NCBI GenBank assembly: GCA_937934115.1
Contig: CALHAH010000035.1
Span: 39,056 to 103,055 of the forward strand
Source: an uncultured Thermoanaerobaculum sp.
Lineage (GTDB): Bacteria > Acidobacteriota > Thermoanaerobaculia > Thermoanaerobaculales > Thermoanaerobaculaceae
DNA: 64,000 bases
Direction of reading: 5' to 3'
The first letter of the stretch is position 1. Each line of letters starts with the position of its first letter. Position numbers and translations under genes: made by a program. Shown here piece after piece: positions 9,211 through 17,781 of the stretch. The notes beneath the pieces are model-generated. The model did no database searches. It saw only the letters and a list, made by a program, of their open reading frames with translations, and was not told where the DNA came from.

Positions 9211-10119
9211 TTACTGGTACAGGCTGCCGGTGTTTAAAACCGGTTGCGCTTCGCTTTCAGAAACCAAGGCCACCAGCAGGTTGTTGACCATGGCAGCTTT
9301 GCGCTCCTCGTCCCGACGCACCACCCCTTGCTCGCCCAGTTGCTCCAACACCATAGCCACCATTCCCACTGCCCCTTCCACGATTTTTTGCCGCGCGGCA
9401 ATAATGGCTTGCGCCTGCTGCCGGCGCAGCATGGCTTGGGCAATTTCCGGAGCGTACGCCAAATGGGTCAAGCGTGCTTCCATAACCTCGACCCCTGCCA
9501 CCTTGAGCCTTTCCTGCAGTTCCGCGCATAAGCTGTGAGCAATGGTTTCGGGTTCACCCCGCAGGGAAGCTTCCCCTTCGGGTGCATCCTACGGGAAACG
9601 ACTGGCCAAAGCGCGAAGGGCAGTTTCCGCCTGAACATCCACAAACGCCTCATAGGTGTCCACGTCGAAAAGAGCTTTGGCGGTGTCCACCACCTTCCAC
9701 ACCACCACCGCAGCAATTTCAATGGGGTTGCCGTGAGCATCGTTCACCTTAATCTTTTCCCAGTTGAAATTGCGCACTTTAAGGGAAACCCGTGGCCGCA
9801 CCGTAAAGGGGTTAGCCCAGTGGTAGCCCGCTTCCCGCACCGAGCCTACGTAGCCACCGAAAAACACCAACACCCGGGCTTCGTCGGGCTGTACCACGAA
9901 AAGCCCCGGCAGCAACACGACAAAAACCACAAGCCCGATGGCGAGGGCGCCCCACAGAAAGCCCCAGGCCACGCTGGCCTCCGGGGTGCGCTCGGCGGCT
10001 GCCACGCTGGCAAAGAAAAGATAGAGCAAAACCAAGCTCCACAGGGAAAGGCCTAAAACCCCCACCAATATTGGGAGCCCACTCACGGAAAAAGCCTTCC
10101 TTTCATTAATGGGAACCAT
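9211..10119 (-). pseudogene. SPFH/band-7 (stomatin-prohibitin) gene interrupted by an in-frame TAG
   Basis: Translating 10119 to 9211 gives one continuous 302-codon SPFH protein broken only by TAG at codon 177 (9591-9589). Before it come two membrane segments (residues about 12-65) and the band-7 core (VQPDEARVLVFFGGYVG, then GYHWANPF). Right after it the frame continues with DAPEGEAS and the family's C-terminal helix ([21 protein letters not shown]). Homologues normally read RFPYD at this point, so a single TAC/TAT-to-TAG change explains the stop. The downstream part is unblemished, which argues for a recent mutation, a sequencing error or read-through rather than long decay. SPFH proteins organise membrane microdomains. 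ATG 10119 is favoured; GTG 10086 is an alternative with AGGAAGG. Confidence 0.8.
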
Positions 10120-10130
10120 AGTCCACCTGC

Positions 10131-10160
10131 GCTAACATTACGATATCGTTACGCTAACGT
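10131..10160. promoter_or_regulatory. Palindromic candidate operator between SPFH and S9 peptidase genes
   Basis: The divergent intergenic region holds a perfect 10-bp palindrome, ACGATATCGT, flanked by direct repeats of GCTAAC at 10131-10136 and 10153-10158. It lies 12 bp upstream of the SPFH start and about 80 bp from the peptidase start. The RHH protein encoded in the SPFH operon is a natural candidate ligand; that link is inference. Confidence 0.4.
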
Positions 10161-10238
10161 GGTCAAGCTCGTAAACTCGTGCGAACCTTGGCAACGAGCA
10201 AAACGTATGAGCGAAGACGGAGGAGGAAGGAGGCACTC

Positions 10239-12914
10239 ATGATGGAAAGACAAAAGTTTTTGGCTGTGGTGTTCTGTGCCGCCTTGGGCGGGATCGCCCT
10301 GGTGCCACCTGCAGGTGGCAAGCTGCCCCCGCTTTTGGATCGGGAGCTTTTCTTTGGCAACCCGGAAATCATTGCCGCGCAACTTTCTCCCGATGGCCAG
10401 TTCATCGCGTTCTTGAAGCCGTGGCACGGTACCCGCAACATTTGGGTAAAAGGCACCTTTGAGCCTTTTTCCGCCGCGCGGCTTTTGACGGCAGAAACCA
10501 AAAGGCCTATCCCCGGGTTCTTTTGGAGCCAAGATTCGCAGTTCATCCTGTTTGTGAAGGACAACGACGGCGATGAAAACTTCAACGTTTGGGCGGTTGA
10601 CCCCAAAGCTGTGCCGGAGCCAGGACAACCCGCACCCACGGCCCGCAACCTCACGGACCTCAAGGGCGTTCGCGCCGTGATTTACGAGGTTCCCAAAAGT
10701 AAGCCCGACGTCATTTGGGTAGGGCTCAACGACCGGGACCCTTCCTGGCATGACCTTTACCGGGTACACATTGCCACGGGCGAAAAAGAGTTGGTGTACA
10801 AGAACAGCGACCGCATCGTGGGTTGGGAGTTTGACCTGGAAGGCCAACCCCGCCTTGCCAGCCGCATTCTGGAAAGCGGCGATTCCGAAATCCTGGCCTT
10901 CGACGGGGGGCAGTTCAAAAAGGTGTACGGCTGCTCGGTGCTCGAGACCTGCGCTACCCTGCGCTTTAGCAAAGACAAAAACAAGGTCTACCTGCTTTCC
11001 AACCGCGGGGAAGACGTCAACTTAGTGCAACTCACGCTCCTGGATTTAGCCTCGGGCGAGGAGGAAAAAGTCGCAAGCGATCCTTTAGGACGGGTAGACT
11101 TCAGCCAAGCCATCTTTTCCGAGCGCACCGACGAGCTGGTGGCTACGGTCTACTTGGAGGACAAGCCCAGGGTTTACTTCCACGATCCCGCTTGGGCCGA
11201 GATGTACGCGTACCTCCAGAAGAAGTTTCCGGGCAAAATCATCAACATTAGCTCCATGACCCGCGACGAAAAGTTTATGCTGGTGACCGCCACCGCCGAC
11301 ACCGAGCCAGGGGAAACCTACCTTTTTGACCGCGAGAAGAAAAAGCTCACGTTTGTCTACCGCATCCGCGAACGCCTGCCTCGTAAGTACCTGGCCAGCG
11401 TGCAACCCATCCGCTACCGCTCCTCCGATGGCCTGGAAATTCCTGCGTACCTCACCTTGCCTAAGGGAGTCCCTGCCAAGAACTTGCCGCTGATTGTCGT
11501 CCCCCACGGCGGGCCTTGGGCCCGGGACTTCTGGGGTTACTCCGGCATGGCGCAATTCTTGGCTAACCGCGGCTATGCTGTCCTGCAGCCCAACTTCCGT
11601 GGCTCCACGGGCTACGGCAAGGCGTTTTTAAACGCCGGCAACAAGCAGTGGGGCGAAAAGATGCAAGACGACATCACTTGGGGTGTCAAGTACTTGGTGG
11701 AAAAAGGCATTGCCGATCCCCAGCGGGTGGGCATCATGGGAGGTTCCTACGGTGGATACGCCACCCTTGCCGGTGTCACCTTCACCCCTGACCTTTACGC
11801 TGCCGCTGTGGACATCGTGGGTCCATCCAACCTCATCACCCTGCTGGAATCCATCCCGCCCTACTGGGAGGCCATGCGGGTCATCTTCCACGTTCGCATG
11901 GGCGATCCCTCCACCCCTGAGGGTAAAGCGCAGCTGGAAAAGCAATCGCCGCTAAACCATGTGGACAAGATCAAAACCCCATTGATGGTGGTGCAAGGGG
12001 CTAACGACCCCAGGGTGAAGAAGAGTGAATCGGACCAAATTGTGGTGGCCTTGCGTGATAAGGGCTTTCCTGTGGAATACCTTTTAGCTGACGACGAAGG
12101 CCACGGTTTTGCCCGGCCGGTAAACCAGATGGCCATGTATGCGGCCGTAGAAAAGTTCCTGGCCAAGCACTTGGGCGGCCGCTACCAAGCGGACATGCCC
12201 TCAGACGTGGCCAAAAGACTGGCGGAGCTCACCGTGGACGTGAGTAAAGTGGAAAAACCCAAGAAAATACTAGTTCAAAAAAGCCCCGCGGTGCAGGCCG
12301 CCCTTGTTCCCGGCACCTGGCGCTACACGCTGTCCTTTGAAGCTCAAGGGCAAAGCCAAACCCTGCAGTCAGAGGTTTCGGTGCAAGAAAAAGAGCAAAC
12401 TTGGGTGGTCACTGAAACCCTGAAGCTACCCCAAGGGGAAGCTACCGATACTGCGGAAGTGGCCAAGGCCGATTTGACATTGGTGCAACGTTCGGTCAAT
12501 CAAGGCCCCCTTTCCCTCACCGCCCAGTTTGTCAAGGACAAAGTCACCGCCACCATGACCATGGCTGGGCAAAGCAAAAGCTTTGAGCTCGCCCTTTCCG
12601 GACCAGTCATGGCCGACGGGCCTGCCACGGGGCCTACCCTGGTGGCCCTCACCCAGCAAGGAGAGCAAAGTTGGACCTTTTACCGGGTGGACCTTACGCG
12701 TCAGCAGGCCCTCCCTTGCCAGGTGACGGTGTTGGGTGAAGAAACCGTGGCGTGGGAAGGGCAAAGCGTTGCCGCCACCAAGCTGGAAATGGTGTGCGGG
12801 GAGGGGGAAGACCGCTTCTCCTTTTGGGTGGACCGCTCGCGGCAGCTCCTCCTCAAGGCTTCCGGGCAATCCGCCAGAATGGGCGTTACCCTGCACCGCA
12901 CGTTGCTCCCGTAA
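10239..12914 (+). CDS. Prolyl-oligopeptidase family (S9) peptidase with extra C-terminal domain
   Basis: Probably an exported serine peptidase of 891 residues. The N-terminus (RQKFLAVVFCAALGGIALV) is a signal peptide. Residues about 30-390 form the seven-bladed beta-propeller that screens substrates, and about 400-660 the alpha/beta hydrolase. The catalytic triad is visible as Ser503 (GGSYGGY), Asp590 (GANDPRV) and His622 (DEGHGF). Residues about 680-891 are an additional beta-rich region with no counterpart in ordinary 650-700-residue S9C enzymes. ATG 10239 is chosen because GGAGGAAGGAGG ends just before it; the upstream in-frame codon at 10179 lacks such a site. It is transcribed away from the SPFH operon and ends at a strong terminator. 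Confidence 0.92.
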   Translation: MMERQKFLAVVFCAALGGIALVPPAGGKLPPLLDRELFFGNPEIIAAQLSPDGQFIAFLKPWHGTRNIWVKGTFEPFSAARLLTAETKRPIPGFFWSQDSQFILFVKDNDGDENFNVWAVDPKAVPEPGQPAPTARNLTDLKGVRAVIYEVPKSKPDVIWVGLNDRDPSWHDLYRVHIATGEKELVYKNSDRIVGWEFDLEGQPRLASRILESGDSEILAFDGGQFKKVYGCSVLETCATLRFSKDKNKVYLLSNRGEDVNLVQLTLLDLASGEEEKVASDPLGRVDFSQAIFSERTDELVATVYLEDKPRVYFHDPAWAEMYAYLQKKFPGKIINISSMTRDEKFMLVTATADTEPGETYLFDREKKKLTFVYRIRERLPRKYLASVQPIRYRSSDGLEIPAYLTLPKGVPAKNLPLIVVPHGGPWARDFWGYSGMAQFLANRGYAVLQPNFRGSTGYGKAFLNAGNKQWGEKMQDDITWGVKYLVEKGIADPQRVGIMGGSYGGYATLAGVTFTPDLYAAAVDIVGPSNLITLLESIPPYWEAMRVIFHVRMGDPSTPEGKAQLEKQSPLNHVDKIKTPLMVVQGANDPRVKKSESDQIVVALRDKGFPVEYLLADDEGHGFARPVNQMAMYAAVEKFLAKHLGGRYQADMPSDVAKRLAELTVDVSKVEKPKKILVQKSPAVQAALVPGTWRYTLSFEAQGQSQTLQSEVSVQEKEQTWVVTETLKLPQGEATDTAEVAKADLTLVQRSVNQGPLSLTAQFVKDKVTATMTMAGQSKSFELALSGPVMADGPATGPTLVALTQQGEQSWTFYRVDLTRQQALPCQVTVLGEETVAWEGQSVAATKLEMVCGEGEDRFSFWVDRSRQLLLKASGQSARMGVTLHRTLLP

Positions 12915-12940
12915 AGCCGAAGACACCGAAAAGCTCGCCA

Positions 12941-12971
12941 GCCCGGGGCTCACGCCCCGGTTTTTTTTTTT
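12941..12971 (+). terminator. Rho-independent terminator of the S9 peptidase gene
   Basis: A perfect 7-bp stem (CCGGGGC, loop TCAC, GCCCCGG; 12943-12960) is followed by eleven T residues (12961-12971), 29 bp after the peptidase stop. Confidence 0.9.
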
Positions 12972-13425
12972 GGAGCAGCGTCCATAGCCGCCGCCGAGCG
13001 GCGGCCCCACAAAAAATCAAAACGTCAGACCCGCGCTCCGCGCGGGTTTTGCAAGCACAAAAAATGTGGGACCCGCGCTCCGCGCGGGTTTTGCGGGAAA
13101 GTGTCCGAAGCATGCGAGCGAGGCCTAGCTTAGCTGGGCCGAGCGGTGGGGGTGCGGGGGGCCAAGCCGGGCACGGGTGTAGGTAGCGCGCATCCGGCTT
13201 TGCCGGTGCGCGCGTTGGGGGTACGGGGGGCCTCAGGGCGGGTGGGCGTGGCGGGTGCCCCCGCGGCAGATAGCCGGCGGCCCCATATTTCTCGCGCTGC
13301 CTCCGCAGAAGCGAAAGGGAGCTTCGCTGGCATATGCATCCCTGGGGGTTTGCCAAAGGGCGGTGGAGGGTCGGGGACCGCGCAAGAGCCCCCACGTGGG
13401 CTAATGGGCAGCCGTAAGAGGGGGC
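12972..13425. other. Hairpin-rich non-coding region
   Basis: No ORF here resembles a protein. The stretch holds two identical 25-bp hairpin units (13028-13052, 13070-13094), a further imperfect hairpin (13187-13212: CGCGCATCCGGC, loop TTT, GCCGGTGCGCG, one bulged T), and two related G-rich blocks (near 13148 and 13216) sharing GGGGGTGCGGGGGGCC/GGGGGTACGGGGGGCC. The region ends at the promoter of the GntR gene. It may be a decayed repeat element or a structured RNA source; nothing identifies it. Confidence 0.5.
13028..13094. repeat. Two identical 25-bp hairpin units
   Basis: The same 25 bp occurs at 13028-13052 and 13070-13094, 17 bp apart. Each unit contains CCCGCGC, loop TCC, GCGCGGG, followed by TTTT, so each can fold into a 7-bp GC stem with a short T run. 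No third copy was noticed in the window. Confidence 0.85.
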
Positions 13426-13468
13426 TTGACAAGGTTCGGGTGTACTACTACACTGATACAGTGGTACA
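13426..13468 (+). promoter_or_regulatory. Promoter and likely operator of the GntR-ABC operon
   Basis: TTGACA (13426-13431), a 17-bp spacer and TACACT (13449-13454) form a near-consensus sigma-70 promoter. An imperfect inverted repeat with TGTAC/GTACA ends (13441-13468; 9 of 14 positions pair) covers the -10. Autoregulation by the GntR protein just downstream is the simple reading. Confidence 0.7.
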
Positions 13469-13481
13469 GCAGGAGGTGCAT

Positions 13482-13877
13482 GTGGACCTGAAACTGGACC
13501 CCACGGACCCCACCCCGCTGTGGAGCCAACTGGCCCAGCGGCTGCGGGAGCTGGTGGCTACCGGACGACTGGCGCCGGGGGACCCCGTTCCTTCGGTGCG
13601 CGTGCTGGCCAGGCAGCTTACGCTTAACCCCGCCACGGTATCCAAGGCCCTGCAAGCCCTGGTGGCAGAGGGGGTGTTCACGGTGCGGCGGGGCGAGGGG
13701 ACCTTCGTGGCCCTGCATCCGCCGCAAATGTCTCCCTCCCAGCGACAGCAGGTGTTGGCCAAGGCGGCCTTCAGTTATGCGGTGCAGGCGCGAACGCTGG
13801 GGGCAGCTTTGCCTGAAGCCCAAAACGCGCTTACCCAGCAGTGGCGGGAACTGGAAAAAAACCGAGGTGACGCATGA
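13482..13877 (+). CDS. GntR-family transcriptional regulator, YtrA type
   Basis: A 131-residue regulator. Residues about 5-75 form the GntR winged helix, with PLWSQLAQRLRELVATGRL, then DPVPSVRVLARQLTLNPATV and a GEGTFVA wing end. Only a short helical tail follows, as in the YtrA subfamily, which usually lacks a ligand domain and controls an adjacent ABC transporter. GTG 13482 follows AGGAGG at 5-nt spacing; the long upstream extension in this frame covers the promoter and repeat region and was rejected. The last codons overlap the ABC ATPase gene as ATGA. Confidence 0.88.
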   Translation: MDLKLDPTDPTPLWSQLAQRLRELVATGRLAPGDPVPSVRVLARQLTLNPATVSKALQALVAEGVFTVRRGEGTFVALHPPQMSPSQRQQVLAKAAFSYAVQARTLGAALPEAQNALTQQWRELEKNRGDA

Positions 13878-14758
13878 ACGAGAAAGCCATCGCGGTGGAT
13901 CAGCTCAGCGTATCCTTTGGGAAAAACCACGTGTTGCGCGGCGTGAGCTTTTCAGTGGCTTATGGCAGCTTTGCCGTGCTGGCCGGGCCCAACGGCGCAG
14001 GCAAGACCACCTTGTTGCGGTGCCTCATGGGCTTTTACCAACCCGAAAAAGGCCACGTCCAGCTTCTCGGAAAACCCCTCTGCCACACCCCGGGCCCAGA
14101 GGTGGGCTTTGCAGCTGAGGCCTGTGACTACCCCGAGGATTGGAGCCTCAAGCACCTAGCCCGCTTTCGCCGCCTAGCGGGTGCTGCAAACCTTACCGCC
14201 GAGGAGAAGTTTTACCGCCTGTTGGAGGAAGCGAAGCTTTCCCCTGCTTGGAAGGTTTCCCAGCTTTCCCGAGGGCAGCGCAGTCTTGCACAGTTGGCCT
14301 GGGCCTTAGCCGCAAATCCAACTCTTTTGCTCTTGGATGAGCCAACCTTAGGCCTAGATGCGGTCGCCCGGGAACTGGCCCTGGATTTGCTTTTGGGTTA
14401 TCTGGCAGAAAAGCCAACCACGGTGCTGCTGGCGACCCAGGACCTGGACCTCGCCGAGCGCTTAGCAGAAACGGTGGTCCTTCTCCACCGAGGTCGCTGC
14501 CACTGGGCCGGGCCGCTGGATGACATTAAATCCCGCTACCAGGTGGTGACGGTGCCCCGCGGCTTGAACGCGCCGGCGCAAGGCGCTCCCCTGGTGCGTC
14601 GGGATGTTTTGCAAGGCGAGCAGTGGCTGATTCCCGTCACCATCGATCACTGGAAGGTCTGGCTTCAGGAGCACGGGCTTTCGGCTCGTACCCCAACCCT
14701 TGGCGAAGTAGCCTTCGCCTTGTGGCAAGAGCAGAAGGAGGCACCATGCGCAAGTTAG
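13874..14758 (+). CDS. ABC transporter ATP-binding protein
   Basis: Cytoplasmic ATPase subunit of an ABC exporter-type system, 294 residues. Walker A is GPNGAGKTTLLR (about residues 38-49), the signature is QLSRGQRSLAQLAWAL, Walker B is TLLLLDEPTLGLD and the switch His is replaced by Gln in TQDLDLAE. The usual LSGGQ is LSRGQ, as is common in YtrB-like ATPases. The C-terminal 75 residues after the nucleotide-binding domain are poorly conserved. It starts inside the gntR stop and overlaps the membrane-protein gene by 13 nt, so the three genes form one operon. The substrate is unknown. Confidence 0.92.
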   Translation: MNEKAIAVDQLSVSFGKNHVLRGVSFSVAYGSFAVLAGPNGAGKTTLLRCLMGFYQPEKGHVQLLGKPLCHTPGPEVGFAAEACDYPEDWSLKHLARFRRLAGAANLTAEEKFYRLLEEAKLSPAWKVSQLSRGQRSLAQLAWALAANPTLLLLDEPTLGLDAVARELALDLLLGYLAEKPTTVLLATQDLDLAERLAETVVLLHRGRCHWAGPLDDIKSRYQVVTVPRGLNAPAQGAPLVRRDVLQGEQWLIPVTIDHWKVWLQEHGLSARTPTLGEVAFALWQEQKEAPCAS

Positions 14759-16662
14759 TGGCAAGCGCGTACTTTTTCTTTCGCTACCATTTTTGGGTTT
14801 TATCCTTCGGGCTTGCGGTGCTGCTCACGGGCGTGTTTCTGAGCCTGGTGGGCCCCTCACTTTGGGCTTGGCAGGCACAAGAAGTGCGCGAAGCTTTGGC
14901 TTTGCTGTCGCTGGTGGCGTTGCCGCCTCTCCTTTCGGGCCTCACCGGGGCCCGCAGCTGGACTACCGCTCGCGCCCTCCAAAACCAACGGTTTTTGCTC
15001 AGCCAAGGCTTAAGCCCCGCCCACATGTGGTGGGGGGCGTTGAGCGCAAGCTTGTTTTTGGCTGTTCTTGCGGCTTTCTTGGGGGCCATCCCGGCTTTCA
15101 GGTTGCCTTTAAGGGAATTGCCCCGAAACCTCTGGGATTATGTGTTTTTTGCGGTTGCCGTTCTGGCCTCTTGGGCTTTGGGCCATTTGCTCACCATCAT
15201 GTTGCGGGCCCGTACGCGGTGGCTTGTGGGCGACTTGGTGGGCGCCATTTTGGCAAGTTGGGGCTGGTACGCCCTGTGGCAGCGACTGCAAAACAGCCTG
15301 GAGTTCGGGGCGCTTTTGCCGGTCCTGGTGCTTACCTTGGGCTGCGCCACAGTTTTCTCTTTGCTCATCAGTTTTTTCACCCTCACCCGGGCTCGCACGC
15401 ATCTTCCTGCAGCGCACCGCCAAGCCACTTTAACCCTCTGGCCTTCCCTGGTGGCGTTGGCGTTGGGGTTTTTGGGGATCCTTGCATTCTTGGAAAGGAT
15501 GGCCCCCTACCATTTGCGGTGGGTTTACACCACGGTTCCCGATCCCACCGCACGCTTCTGGTTTAGTTCCGGACAAGCTTTTGGCCCTCTCAAGTTGCGG
15601 AGCACCTTCCTATGGGACCGGGAAACCAACGTCCGCAAGCGTATTGAGGTAAAGCAACGCTTCGGTCTGTTTTTCTTGCTACCCTCAGGCCTCTCTTTTT
15701 CGCCCGAAGGCCAAAAGCTTGCTTTTGTGGATGAAGACGAACGCTCGCACTTGGTGCTGGTGGAGCTGGCCACTGGCACCCAGCGCCAGGTGGCAACGCT
15801 CACGCCAGGTGCCAAGGTTTGCGCCTTAGGTCCCGCAGGCAGGATGGTTGCGGTGGAAGAACCGGACAACCAGTTGGTGCTGCTCAACGCCCAAACCCTG
15901 GAGAAGAAAAGCGTTTTCGCAGAGTCAGGGAGTCGCGCCGCATTTTGGGTGTGCCAAGCTTTTGCCGACTCCCTGGAGGCTTTCCGTGGGGAATGGCAAA
16001 ACACGGAAAAAGAGGGGACCGAGCGCTCACTCCACATAACGCTTTGGCAGCTCCCTTGGGATGGCTCGTCCCACCAGGAGGTTTGGCGCTTGCAGTTCTC
16101 TGGGCCATACAACTTCGCCTTCGGCCAAAGGCTGCGAGATCGTTTCTTGTTGCGTTTCCACCGCACCGACCCCTGGGATCCCAACGCGCGAAGCACGTTG
16201 GTGCTCACCCGCCAAGGGCAAACCCTGTGGCAGCAAGACCTGCCGGCGGGTGCCTCTGCCTTTCTTGTGCCCCGCGGCGTGGCCCTCACCCAACCCACAA
16301 CCCAAGGTATGATGGCGAGCCTGGTGGATGACAGCGGGAAAACCACAGCCACGGCGACGCTACCGCTAACAGAAAACTTTCGCTGCGAGGTTTGGCCCCA
16401 CAGCGAACGTCAGTTCGTGGTGGCGTGCCAGGGACCTCTCCAAAAAACCGTATTTTTCCGCTGGGACCTTGCCCACAACCACACCAAGCTATTGGCCAAA
16501 GCCAACTCCCACGTCACGGGGTATCAACGTTCGTGGTGGAGGCGCTGGTTCTTTTTGAAGGAACCGTATCCCGCCGTAGATGGGCAACCAACCTTCCGTG
16601 CGGAAGGTGCTTTGTTTTCCCTGGATCCGAGCTCCGGCCACATTCGCCAGCTTCTCCCCTAG
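14746..16662 (+). CDS. ABC transporter membrane protein with large C-terminal beta domain
   Basis: A 638-residue protein whose first about 260 residues contain six or seven hydrophobic segments (for example HFWVLSFGLAVLLTGVFLSL), as expected for an ABC permease. After a final membrane segment (WPSLVALALGFLGILAFL) come about 360 residues rich in beta strands. Short repeats there, such as LSFSPEGQKLAFVDEDE, resemble WD40/TolB-type propeller blades. A permease joined to an extracytoplasmic propeller is unusual. ATG 14746 is chosen because AGAAGGAGG precedes it; an upstream in-frame start lies inside the ATPase gene. The role (drug, lipid or peptide export) cannot be decided. Confidence 0.75.
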   Translation: MRKLVASAYFFFRYHFWVLSFGLAVLLTGVFLSLVGPSLWAWQAQEVREALALLSLVALPPLLSGLTGARSWTTARALQNQRFLLSQGLSPAHMWWGALSASLFLAVLAAFLGAIPAFRLPLRELPRNLWDYVFFAVAVLASWALGHLLTIMLRARTRWLVGDLVGAILASWGWYALWQRLQNSLEFGALLPVLVLTLGCATVFSLLISFFTLTRARTHLPAAHRQATLTLWPSLVALALGFLGILAFLERMAPYHLRWVYTTVPDPTARFWFSSGQAFGPLKLRSTFLWDRETNVRKRIEVKQRFGLFFLLPSGLSFSPEGQKLAFVDEDERSHLVLVELATGTQRQVATLTPGAKVCALGPAGRMVAVEEPDNQLVLLNAQTLEKKSVFAESGSRAAFWVCQAFADSLEAFRGEWQNTEKEGTERSLHITLWQLPWDGSSHQEVWRLQFSGPYNFAFGQRLRDRFLLRFHRTDPWDPNARSTLVLTRQGQTLWQQDLPAGASAFLVPRGVALTQPTTQGMMASLVDDSGKTTATATLPLTENFRCEVWPHSERQFVVACQGPLQKTVFFRWDLAHNHTKLLAKANSHVTGYQRSWWRRWFFLKEPYPAVDGQPTFRAEGALFSLDPSSGHIRQLLP

Positions 16663-16665
16663 CGG

Positions 16666-17703
16666 TTACCAGGGGTTTTGCACGTGGCAGGCGCGGCCAG
16701 TTTTAGCAATGTAATCCTGGTGGTAGTCCTCCGCGGGCCAAAAGACTTTGGCTTTCTCCACTTGCGTCACGATCCTGCGGTTTCCGTAACGCCCAGAGGC
16801 TTGGAGCTCAGCAATGAAGGCGAGAGCTTCCCGTTTTTGTTCCTCGTTCACGTACCAAATCCCCGAACGGTACTGCTCCCCCACGTCCGGACCCTGGCGG
16901 TTTTCCTGGGTGGGGTCGTGCATGTCAAAAAAGGCCTGGAGGAGGCGACGGTAGCTGATGCGCTTGGGGTCAAAGACCACCTTCACGGTTTCGGCATGAC
17001 CCGTGGTGCCGGAGCACACCTGTTCGTAGGTGGGGTGATCCACGTGCCCCTGCATGTAGCCCGATTGCGCGTCCAAAACGCCTGGCCCCTGCTGCAAGTA
17101 GTGCTCGATCCCCCAAAAGCAGCCACCGGCAAAGTACGCCACTTCGGTTTTCACAGGTTGGCTTTCCGGCGGGAGATCCCGGCCACGAGCGTAGAAACGC
17201 AAGGCCGCTGAGTTCACGCAGTGGCGCTCGCCGGTAGGCGGGGGTCCGTCCGCAAAGACGTGCCCCAGGTGCGCCCCGCAGCGGGCGCAGGTAATTTCCG
17301 TCCGCACCATGCCGTAGGAAAGATCCGGCCTGCGCGCCACGTGCTCGGGGTCGAACTCCCGATAAAAGCTGGGCCAACCGGTGCCAGAATCGAATTTGTG
17401 GTCCGTGGAAAAAAGCGGTAAACCACACACCACACACACAAAAATACCGGGCTCCTTGACGTGCAGGAACCCTCCGCAAAAGGGCGGCTCGGTTCCGGCT
17501 TTTTGCGTGATTCGAAACGCTTCCGGGTCCAGCTTGGCAGCCAAGCGCGCCACTTCCTCTCGGGCGAGGGGCGTAATGTCGTATCCGGATTTGGAGTACC
17601 GCGGCTTCACTGCAACCTCCTGGGCTTGGGGTACGCGAGCAATTTCGGGCCCACCACAACCCAAAAGCAGCGCCATCAGAACCACCCCCAGCCTCCACCT
17701 CAC
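16666..17703 (-). CDS. msrBA: Lipoprotein MsrB-MsrA methionine sulfoxide reductase fusion
   Basis: Repairs both methionine sulfoxide epimers in exported proteins. The 345-residue product begins with VRWRLGVVLMALLLGC, a lipoprotein signal with lipobox, so it works outside the cytoplasm. The MsrB domain (about 30-180) has both zinc CxxC pairs (CVVCG, CARCG) and the catalytic Cys in RHCVNSAALRF. The MsrA domain (about 190-345) has the GGCFWGIEHY active site. The order B then A is the reverse of PilB-like A-B fusions. GTG 17703 lies 4 nt after TATACC and is the last start giving a proper signal. The long open extension to 18303 is antisense to gspA and was rejected. Confidence 0.93.
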   Translation of the reverse strand: MRWRLGVVLMALLLGCGGPEIARVPQAQEVAVKPRYSKSGYDITPLAREEVARLAAKLDPEAFRITQKAGTEPPFCGGFLHVKEPGIFVCVVCGLPLFSTDHKFDSGTGWPSFYREFDPEHVARRPDLSYGMVRTEITCARCGAHLGHVFADGPPPTGERHCVNSAALRFYARGRDLPPESQPVKTEVAYFAGGCFWGIEHYLQQGPGVLDAQSGYMQGHVDHPTYEQVCSGTTGHAETVKVVFDPKRISYRRLLQAFFDMHDPTQENRQGPDVGEQYRSGIWYVNEEQKREALAFIAELQASGRYGNRRIVTQVEKAKVFWPAEDYHQDYIAKTGRACHVQNPW

Positions 17704-17707
17704 ACTA

Positions 17708-17766
17708 GGTATAACCTCTGCTCGCACCGTTTGCTTCCAACGTTTGCGGCAAAGACAGCGTACAAT
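17708..17766. promoter_or_regulatory. Divergent promoter region of msrBA and gspA
   Basis: On the minus strand TATACC (17713-17708) lies 4 nt before the msrBA GTG. On the plus strand TACAAT (17761-17766) lies 15 nt before the gspA ATG. No strong -35 boxes were found for either. Confidence 0.4.
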
Positions 17767-17781
17767 CCTAAGGGCGTCGCC

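Noticed and set aside
9589..9591. Amber codon as pyrrolysine or programmed recoding
   Set aside because: No sign of pyrrolysine genes or a structured recoding element was seen; other genes here do end in TAG, so TAG is a real stop codon.
13028..13094. CRISPR array
   Set aside because: Only two repeat copies, 17-bp spacing and no cas genes.
13146..13481. ORF extending GntR upstream
   Set aside because: It runs through the promoter and hairpin region and reads as low-complexity Gly/Ala; GTG 13482 has AGGAGG.
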